This document shows, piece after piece, positions 52,888 to 61,507 of a stretch of DNA of 64,000 nucleotides. The stretch comes from Kitagawia praeruptora (taxonomy: Eukaryota; Streptophyta; Magnoliopsida; Apiales; Apiaceae): contig CM075345.1 of NCBI GenBank assembly GCA_037693485.1, forward strand, positions 104,712,001 to 104,776,000, given 5' to 3'. The translations under genes and the position numbers were made by a program. Positions within the stretch are counted from its first letter, which is position 1; each line of letters opens with the position of its first letter. Under the pieces are notes generated by a model. That model did not search any database, was not told where the DNA came from, and worked only from the letters and a program-made list of their open reading frames with translations.

Positions 52888-54187
52888 GGGAACATGCATT
52901 TTCATCCTATTTAGTAATTTACTTTTATGCCCTTCAAATTATAATAATGTTAAAAAATTTGTTTTCAATGGGAATTGAAACCATGACCCCATTGTTCACA
53001 ATAGTTTATACTCACCCCCATAACCATTGCACCAACTCAAATTTTGATACATATTTTTAAATCATAAATCACATTCATGAAAAAAATTTGTTTTCAATGG
53101 GAATTGAACCCATGACCCCAATGTTCACAATAGTTTATACTCACCCCCACAACCATTGCACCAACTCAACTTTTAATACATATTTTTAAATCATAAATCA
53201 CATTCATGAATAACCTTCTCACTATATCTATTTTAAAATTTATTCACATCCACAACCATTAAACTAGCTCAACTTTTGATACACATCTTCAAATCATTAA
53301 CCACATTCATGAATAACCTCCTCATTATCTCTATTTTAAAATAAAATCAAATAAAATATTTATGGTTCGCTTTATACGGGAAAAAAAAGTGAATAACATA
53401 GATTTTTTTAATATTTATATAATATTTCACATAACTACATATACATTAAACAAGATATTTTGATTGACATCCATTAAAATATATGAGTATGCCGAGAAAA
53501 TAAAATTTTAAAATAATTAGATAAAATATGTAATTAGATTAGAGTGCAATATGTAACTACACCAGAAAAAATTAAAATTTTAAAAGAAAATAAAATAATA
53601 ATTCAATTTCATCTCTACAAATGGCTTTTCATCCTATTTAGTAATTTACCTTTATGCCCTTCAAATTATATTAATGTTAAAAAAATTGACCCCATTGTGC
53701 ACAAGAGTTTATACTCACACCCACAACCATTGAATCAACTCAACTTACTTTTGATACATATCTTCAAATCATTAACCACATTCATGAATAACCTGCTCAC
53801 TATCTCTATTTTAAAATAAAATCAAATAAAATATTTATGGTTCGATTTATACGAAAAAAATAAAATAAAGTGAATAACATAGATTTTGTTAATATTTATA
53901 TAATATTTCATATTAACTACATATACATTAAACAAGATATTTTGATTGACATCCATTAAAATATATGAGTAGGCCGAGAAAATAAAATTTTAAAATAACT
54001 AGATAAAATATGTAATTAGATTAGAGTGCAATATTTAACTACACCGAAAAAAATTAAAATTTTAAAAGAAAATAAAATAATAATTCATATCCATCCATCC
54101 ATCCATCCATTCCATTATATCTATTATAGGAGAACATGGTTTTTCATCCTATTTAGTAATTTACCTTTATGCCCTTGAAATTATATT
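52888..54187. repeat. AT-rich tandem repeats, possibly Helitron-derived
   Basis: TCTATTATAGGGGAACATG (52888) recurs as TCTATTATAGGAGAACATG near 54119; each is followed by CATCCTATTTAGTAATTTAC, which also recurs near 53631. Segments around 53285-53640 and 53760-54125 are ~475-bp tandem copies. Within 52960-53215 a ~129-bp unit (TTTTCAATGGGAATTGAA, ACTCACCCCCA) is duplicated. (CATC)n lies at 54089-54114. The TCTATTATA start suggests Helitron 5' ends, but no matching 3' end was found. Confidence 0.55.
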
Positions 54188-55171
54188 TGTTAGGAATATG
54201 TTGTAGTTGATGATAACTTAACATTCAAGCAAAATTGTATAAGTCAAGTTTTGTAACTGTCAACGGATGAGACCTTATAACTCTATTCGTTGACAGGTAG
54301 CTCATCAACGGATGAGGTTTTGTAGCATACTGCAATATCTCTATTTATCAATTGATAGTGTTTTTATTCAGAGTCATGTTGACCATCAATGGATAGGCAG
54401 AATAGGGTAGCCAATTGTAAATAAGCTATGCTATGTAATTCTGTCTAAGTGAAAGTGTATCAACGGATAAGAACAGGGCTCTATCAACGGATACAACTCA
54501 AATCTACTCAATCAACGGATACAGCTCAAACTACCGTCAACGGATAATTGTGCACAACATCAACGGATAATCATTGTCACTTTATCCTATGCTAGCTGGG
54601 AATTAGCAGTTGATAAGGACAGGTTTGACTGACAGATCACATGGGTTGATAGTAGGTATAAAAAGCAGTATGGCAGCCATACTTTGGAAACACAGAAGAA
54701 AGAAGCATTCCATTTACACAGTATATACAAGAAAGGTGCAGGGGACATATCTGTTCACAAGGACAACCTTTCGGCTACATGTGGATTTGGAGTGGAGTAG
54801 CAAGTCAACTTGAATTAGATTAATATTATCTTATTCCTGTAGCACTTGTAAACTTGGGATATATAACCAAGTGTAGCAACTCGTTAGACTGTAAGAAAAC
54901 ACACATATTTGCTTAGGGTTTCTTGAATATTCTTAGAAGCAAAGAGTTGTAAAACAGAAGCTGTGTACATTTGTATCACAGGGTTTTCTTCAAATAAAAG
55001 TCTCAGGTGGTACATTTAACCACCTGATTTTTTATGTGTTTGTTAACCATTTCTATTCAGCAATTATTTCTTTATAGATTTCTGTGGTTTTTATCAGAAA
55101 TTTATAACTATCAAGAATTGTATTCAACCCCCCCTTCTACAATTATACAAGTGTGTAATCTGGGAATAACA
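54188..55171 (+). repeat. 5' LTR of element B
   Basis: TGTTAGGAATATG...GGGAATAACA. CAACGGAT occurs near 54261, 54306, 54461, 54485, 54513, 54538 and 54561, plus ATTCGTTGAC near 54285 and a variant TCAATGGATA near 54386. All lie in the first 400 bp. Confidence 0.9.
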
Positions 55172-55173
55172 AT

Positions 55174-55185
55174 TGGTATCAGAGC
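55174..55185 (+). other. Primer binding site of element B (initiator tRNA-Met)
   Basis: TGGTATCAGAGC two bases after the LTR. Confidence 0.92.
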
Positions 55186-55230
55186 AAGCTTCTAATATAT
55201 TTGAAGTTTAAAGATCAACACACTTCCAAC

Positions 55231-57639
55231 ATGTCTAAGAAGGATTATGGAGTGAAGATACCGGTTCTTGATAGAGAAAATTACTTTCACTGGAAAGTAA
55301 AAATGCATCTACATCTCATGTCTATTGATGTAGGCTTTGTAGATTGCATTGAGAAGGGTCCTCATGTTCCAATGAAGGCTGCTTCAAGAGTTGGTCTTGC
55401 TGCAGATGCACCAGACAATTATATTCCAAAACCTGTTTCTGAGTGGAGTACTGAGGATGTTGCAGAAGTCCACAAAGATAAAAAGACCATGAATATTCTG
55501 TTTAATGGATTAGAAACAGACATGGTTGACAATGTTATCAACTGTACTACCGCCAAGGAAGTATGGGACATTGTTCAAACTCTTTGTGAAGGTACAAAAC
55601 AGGTGAGGGAAAACAAGATGCAGCTACTGATCCAACAGTATGAGCACTTCCATTTCAAGAATGGAGAGACATTGAATGACACATTCAGTAGATTTCAAAA
55701 GCTACTGAATGGCTTGAAACTGTATGGAAGAATCTACCAAGTGAAAGATTCTAATCTCAAATTTCTGAGATCACTGCCCAAAGAGTGGAAGCCTATGACT
55801 GTTTCTCTAAGAAACACTCAAGAGTACAAGTCATTTACTCTTGAAAGGCTCTATGGAACTTTAAAGACATATGAACTAGAAATGGAGCAGGATGAAGAAA
55901 TTGAGAAGGCCCAAAAGAAAAGTGGGTCAGTTGCACTTGTTGCCAACTTGGAGCAGAAGGAGGAGAAGAGGACTGAAGCTGCTGAATCTACACCAAACAG
56001 GGAGGTTTGTGAAGGTAGAGCAGAATCAAGCAAAAGCAAGGAAAAGGTGTCGGAAGAAATGAGTGTCCTTCAGCAGGATGAATTGGATGAGATAGATGAG
56101 CATTTAGCCTTTCTATCTAGGAGATTCTCTAAGCTAAAATTCAGAAGAAACTCTGGGGTGGCCAAGCCATTTAACAAGGATTTTTCTACAAGCAACTATG
56201 TGGATAAATCCAAAATTAAATGCTACAATTGTGGAATTGCTGGTCATATGATAAGTGAATGCAGGAAGCCTAGATCAGAGAACAAGGGAAAGCCAACTGA
56301 AACTGTTGACTACAAGAAGAAATATTTTGATCTTCTCAGACAGAAAGGAAAGGCATTCATGACCCAAGAATATGACTGGGCTGCTGATGGAAATCATTCT
56401 GATGATGATGCTGAGTTTGTCAACCTTGCATTAATGGCTGATTCTGAGCAGGAAGCAAGTTCAGCTAGCAATCAGGTATTTTCTACTAATCTCTCTGAGC
56501 TCACCAAAGAGGAATGCAATAGTGTTATAGATGATATGTCTACTGAACTATATCACTTGAGTGTTACTCTTAAATCACTTACTAAAGAGAACAATAGGAT
56601 TAAAGAAACTAATCAGTTCTTAAGTGATAGAAATGCAGTCCTAGAAATTCAATTTCTAGAATTTGAGAAAATGAGAGTTGATTGCAATGATGCTAAAAGT
56701 GAACTTGAAGTTGTGTTAAAAAGAGAACTGATTTTAAGAGACCAGCTTGAAAAAGAACAAGGAATAATTGCTAAATTTCAAAGTTGTAGGAATATTTCTC
56801 AAAACATAATAGAAGTCCAGGGAATAGAATCATTTGTGAGGGATACCTGGACTCAAAAGAAAAACGAGCTAGAACCTTGCCTTGAGGATCTAGAGACTAA
56901 TTATGAATCAACGGATAGTGATCATCCGTTGACAGATGAACCATCAACGGATGAGAGGTATCCGTCGACTAGCAAAAAGTCTGTTAGTAAGAAGGAACTC
57001 AAGAAACTGAATAATCAGTATGGTCCAGTAGCCAAGAACTTTATTTCTGGTGAAAGTAGCCAAGCCAAATCAAGTGAGAAGGCTAAGGCAGGTGATTTAC
57101 TTAACAAAAAGGCTGTTGGTAAATCAGTAAATGAAAAGGTAGAGACTGAGGGTAAAAAGAAAAAGAACAGGAATGGTAAGATAGGCATTAACAAGAAAAA
57201 CAATTATTCTCCTGACAAGTTTGCTCCTAGGAAAACTTGTGGTAATTGCAATAGTGTCAATCACCTATCTTCTAATTGCAAGTCTCTTAAAAGGACTTCT
57301 GTTCATGTACCTCAATCTATGCCAAGTATGCCTGCAATGCCTGTTATGCATGGTTTGTATCAGAATGCTAGTTTTTAAAATCCATATGTGAACATGCCAT
57401 ATGTGCCTAATCCTTATTTTCAATCTGTGAATATGCCACAAATGTCATGGAGCATTCCTAGCATGGATAATATGTATGCCAATTTTCCACAAATGCATGC
57501 ATCAAATATTTATGCTAATGAGCATCTGTCAAAACCTATCACTCAAGCATCTACACCCAAAGTGAAGATTGCTAAGAGTGTAAAACCAAAGGCTAACAAG
57601 AAAGGACCCAAGGAAACTTGGGTACCAAAATCAACTTGA
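55231..57639 (+). pseudogene. gag: Gag of element B, one in-frame stop
   Basis: The ATG at 55231 (MSKKDYGVKIPVLDRENYFHWKVKM) is preferred over the in-frame TTG at 55201. The Gag domain (VWDIVQTLCEGTKQVRENK, FSRFQKLLNGL) is followed by a zinc knuckle (CYNCGIAGHMISEC), a coiled coil (about 56500-56780), and a linker whose codons are made of the TCAACGGAT word (56905-56970). Then come a basic region and a second knuckle-like block (CGNCNSVNHLSSNC). A TAA at 57376-57378 interrupts it; the same frame goes on with a Met/Pro/Asn-rich tail to the stop at 57637-57639. The end overlaps pol in -1 register. Confidence 0.88.
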
Positions 57640-60600
57640 TTTGTATTTTGGAATGTGTGCAGGGAAATAAGAGGAATCTATGGTACCTAGACAGTGGATG
57701 CTCTAGGCATATGACAGGAGATTCAACCCTGCTCACAGAGTTCAAGGAGGTAGCTGGCCCTAGAATTACCTTTGGAGATGACAGCAAAGGATATACTAAG
57801 GGATATGGCTTGATTTCAAAGGACAATGTCATCATTGAAGAAGTGGCTTTAGTTGAAGGTTTGAAGCACAATTTGCTGAGTGTCAGTCAGATTTGTGACA
57901 AAGACTATGAAGTAAAGTTCACTAAAGAAGCCTGTGTTGTTTCTACCAAGGAAAACAACAATGTGGTTTTGACAGGCTTTAGAAAAGAAAATGTTTACAT
58001 AGCTGATTTCAACTCAGTATGCTCAGAATCCATTACTTGTCTCTTCAGCAAAGCAAGCAAGGATGAGAGTTGGCTATGGCATAAAAAGCTGTCTCATTTG
58101 AATTTTAAAGTCATGAATGATTTGGTAAGAAAGGATCTTGCTAGAGGAATCCCTCAATTGGAGTTCATCAAGGATGGATTGTGTGATGCCTGCCAATTAG
58201 GGAAGCAAAAGAAATCATCCTTCAAGAGCAAGACAGAGTCATCCATTGTTAAGCCCCTTCAATTGCTGCATATGGACTTATTTGGTCCAGTAAATGTCAT
58301 GTCCATTTCAAAGAAGAAATACTGTCTGGTGATTGTGGATGATTTTTCTAAGTTTACATGGACCTTCTTTCTGCACTCCAAAGATTGTGCAAGTGAAATC
58401 ATCATCAATCATCTCAGACTAGTAAACAATGGTTCTGAAGTAAAAGTACAAAGAATCAGGAGTGACAATGGCACTGAATTCAAAAATTCCACAATGAAGA
58501 TTTTCTGTGAAGAGAATGGAATTGTCCATGAGTTTTCTGCTGCTAGAACACCTCAACAAAATGGGGTTGTTGAAAGGAAAAACAGAACTCTCATTGAAGC
58601 AGCTAGAACAATGCTAAGTGAATCAAGATTGCCAACATATTTCTGGGCTGAAGCTGTCAACACTGCCTGTTTCACTCAGAATATTTCCTTGGTCAATCAA
58701 GCTAGAGGAATGACTCCTTATCAATTATTCACCAACAAGAAACCAACGTTAGCTTTTCTTCATGTCTTTGGATGTAAGTGTTTTGTGCTAAGAAATCATG
58801 GAGATAACTTGGGCAAATTTGAAGCAAAGGCAGATGAAGCTATCTTTGTTGGATATGCAGCAGGGAAAGCCTATAGAGTCTACAATCTAAGAACCAACAT
58901 TGTTATGGAATCTGTACATGTTGTGTTTGATGATCAAAAGATTCTAGGTCTAAATGATGAAGGCTTCCATGAAAAGTTGAGATTTGAAAATGAGGTAGAA
59001 GGAAGAATGTACATTGATGATGATGAGGAAAATGAAGATCATGGCCTTGGAAATTCACCTAGAGTTGTTGGTCCAACTAGAAGTGATGTTAACACTGGAA
59101 ATGAAGCATCCGTTGACAGTCATACTAGAGCATCAGATGCATCCGTTGACAGGCATTCTCATGTATCCGTCGATAGGCAAAATGGAGCATCCGTTGATAG
59201 ACAAAATGATGCATCTGTTGACAATCAACTTCATAACTCCTCAAGGACAACAAACTCAGGGGGAGTTTCTCAAAGTCAAAACTCAATATCCAATCAACAA
59301 GATCATGCTCACTTAGATGAAGCAACCTCATCTAGATCAAACCTTCCACCTTCAAGAAAATGGACCAGAGATCATCCTTTTGAGTTAATCATTGGTGACT
59401 CAAACTCAAGAGTCCAAACTAGGAGGGCCACACAAGAAGAATGCCTATACAGTAGTTTCCTGTCTCAAGAGGAACCTAAGAAAGTGGAGGATGCCCTTCT
59501 AGATCCAGATTGGGTCTTAGCAATGCAAGAAGAGCTAAACCAATTTGAGAGAAATAAAGTATGGAAGCTTGTGCCCAAACCTGATGATAGAGGTATCATA
59601 GGTACCAAATGGGTTCTCAAGAATAAGACTGATGAAAATGGCATAATTGTGAGGAATAAAGCTAGATTAGTGGCAAAGGGCTATTCTCAAGAAGAAGGAA
59701 TAGATTTTAATGAAACTTTTGCTCCAGTGGCAAGACTTGAGGCCATCAGAATTTTCCTAGCCTATGCAGCACATGCCAACTTCAAAGTCTATCAGATGGA
59801 TGTTAAAAGTGCCTTTCTAAATGGGGAACTGGAAGAAGAGGTATATGTCCATCAACCTCCTGGCTTTGAAGATCCAGAATTTCCAGATTATGTATATCTT
59901 CTCTTGAAAGCACTTTATGGTTTGAAGCAAGCACCAAGAGCCTGGTATGACACTTTATCTCAATTTCTTTTGGAGAATCACTTCACTAGAGGTAGAGTAG
60001 ATAAAACCTTATTTCATAGAAATGTCAATGGTTCTTCAATACTTGTTCAAATCTATGTAGATGATATTATTTTTGGGTCTACAGATGAGAAGCTTTGCAA
60101 AAGGTTTGCCAAACTTATGCAAAGTAGGTATGAAATGAGCATGATGGGTGAATTAACTTACTTTCTTGGTTTACAAGTAAAGCAAGTTAATGAGGGAATT
60201 TTCATAAGTCAAACAAAATATATTTATGATCTCTTAAAGAAATTTGACTTAATGGATTGTGCCTCTGCAAAAACACCTATGGCCACTGCAACTAAGCTTG
60301 AGCTGAATACTAAGGAAAAATCTGTGGACATCTCAAGCTATAGAGGCATGGTAGGCTCACTTCTATATCTAACAGCTAGTAGACCTGATATAATGTTTTC
60401 CACATGTCTTTGTGCTAGATTTCAAGCTGACCCTAGAGAGTCTCACTTGATTGCTATTAAGAGAATTTTCAGGTATCTCAAGGGAACACCAAACCTTGGC
60501 ATTTGGTACCCAAGAGATTCTGGCTTTGATCTAATTGGCTATTCAGATGCAGACTATGCAGGTTGCAGAATTGATAGGAAAAGTACTACAAGCTCCTGTC

Positions 60601-60998
60601 AATTTTTAGGGAACAGGCTTGTGTCATGGTTCAGTAAGAAACAGAACTCAGTCTCCACTTCTACAGCCGAAGCTGAGTACATTGCAGCTGGAAGTTGTTG
60701 TGCACAGATTCTTTGGATGAAAAATCAACTTATTGACTATGGTCTAAAAGTTGAGAAGATTCCAATTTTCTGTGACAACACTAGTGCTATTGTCATCACA
60801 GAGAATCCAGTGCAACATTCGAGAACCAAGCATATTGACATCAAATACCACTTCATTAGAGAGCATGTGATGAATGGTACAGTAGAAATGCACTTTGTGC
60901 CAAGTGAAATGCAGCTTGCAGATATCTTCACCAAGCCTCTTGATGAATCTTCATTCACAAGGTTGGTAGGTGAACTAGGTATGCTTAATTTTTCATAA
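57618..60998 (+). CDS. pol: Pol polyprotein of element B (PR-INT-RT-RNase H), 1126 codons, intact
   Basis: Uninterrupted. Protease LDSGCSRHMTGD (about residues 24-35); zinc motif WHKKLSHLNF...CDACQLGKQ; integrase core (HMDLFGPV, RSDNGTEF, PQQNGVVERKNRTLIEAARTM); RT (ARLVAKGYSQEEGIDF, MDVKSAFLNGELEEEVYV, YVDDIIFGS); RNase H (GYSDADYAGC, STAEAEYIAAGSCC); end TKPLDESSF. The linker between INT and RT carries five SVD(R/S/N) repeats (about residues 496-537) encoded by ATCCGTTGAC words. It begins inside the end of gag without an ATG, -1 to the gag frame, as in element A. RT and INT are about as close to element A as expected for two families of one lineage. Confidence 0.95.
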   Translation: MGTKINLICILECVQGNKRNLWYLDSGCSRHMTGDSTLLTEFKEVAGPRITFGDDSKGYTKGYGLISKDNVIIEEVALVEGLKHNLLSVSQICDKDYEVKFTKEACVVSTKENNNVVLTGFRKENVYIADFNSVCSESITCLFSKASKDESWLWHKKLSHLNFKVMNDLVRKDLARGIPQLEFIKDGLCDACQLGKQKKSSFKSKTESSIVKPLQLLHMDLFGPVNVMSISKKKYCLVIVDDFSKFTWTFFLHSKDCASEIIINHLRLVNNGSEVKVQRIRSDNGTEFKNSTMKIFCEENGIVHEFSAARTPQQNGVVERKNRTLIEAARTMLSESRLPTYFWAEAVNTACFTQNISLVNQARGMTPYQLFTNKKPTLAFLHVFGCKCFVLRNHGDNLGKFEAKADEAIFVGYAAGKAYRVYNLRTNIVMESVHVVFDDQKILGLNDEGFHEKLRFENEVEGRMYIDDDEENEDHGLGNSPRVVGPTRSDVNTGNEASVDSHTRASDASVDRHSHVSVDRQNGASVDRQNDASVDNQLHNSSRTTNSGGVSQSQNSISNQQDHAHLDEATSSRSNLPPSRKWTRDHPFELIIGDSNSRVQTRRATQEECLYSSFLSQEEPKKVEDALLDPDWVLAMQEELNQFERNKVWKLVPKPDDRGIIGTKWVLKNKTDENGIIVRNKARLVAKGYSQEEGIDFNETFAPVARLEAIRIFLAYAAHANFKVYQMDVKSAFLNGELEEEVYVHQPPGFEDPEFPDYVYLLLKALYGLKQAPRAWYDTLSQFLLENHFTRGRVDKTLFHRNVNGSSILVQIYVDDIIFGSTDEKLCKRFAKLMQSRYEMSMMGELTYFLGLQVKQVNEGIFISQTKYIYDLLKKFDLMDCASAKTPMATATKLELNTKEKSVDISSYRGMVGSLLYLTASRPDIMFSTCLCARFQADPRESHLIAIKRIFRYLKGTPNLGIWYPRDSGFDLIGYSDADYAGCRIDRKSTTSSCQFLGNRLVSWFSKKQNSVSTSTAEAEYIAAGSCCAQILWMKNQLIDYGLKVEKIPIFCDNTSAIVITENPVQHSRTKHIDIKYHFIREHVMNGTVEMHFVPSEMQLADIFTKPLDESSFTRLVGELGMLNFS

Positions 60999-61507
60999 TT
61001 CCTAGTGGTATCTAATCATACAGTATTGCAGCTAGAAATGTGTTTTGATTTACTTGAGAATTAAAAACTCTCAGAATAACTCTTAGCAGAAATTTTGTTT
61101 AAGGCAAAATTTGCTTATCAACGGATATCCTTTTATCCGTTGGTAGTATAAACACATTACTAGATTTTCGTATGTCAACGGATAACAGGTTGTCCACGTC
61201 ATCGATGGATAAACTATTTTCTCAACCGTCCAATCTTTATCCGTTGATATACATATTTCTCTTTATAGCCGTTGGTAAACGTGTATAATTAGTCATGGAT
61301 GTACTTCTTTTCTTTTCATTTATTATCTGACAGTTACTTTTGTCCAATGGGGTAATTACTTTTAATTATTTCATTTTTAATTCTTGGAAAATATAAAAGG
61401 CTATTTTGTGCCCTCACATCTCACCTTTATTCATTTTCAAGAATCTCATTAGTTAACTGCATCTTCTTCACTAAATCTCTCTCTGCAACAAAAGTTCAAA
61501 CACTTCA
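60999..61507 (+). promoter_or_regulatory. Spacer of element B: motif array and internal promoter-like region
   Basis: No ORF. TCAACGGATA/TATCCGTTGA words lie near 61119, 61132, 61172, 61204 (variant), 61227 and 61267 (variant). A TATAAAAG box at 61392-61399 is followed by a CT-rich leader (61440-61500) and then ATGGCG at 61508. This is the arrangement of a plant promoter plus 5' UTR, suggesting independent transcription of the third gene. Confidence 0.6.
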
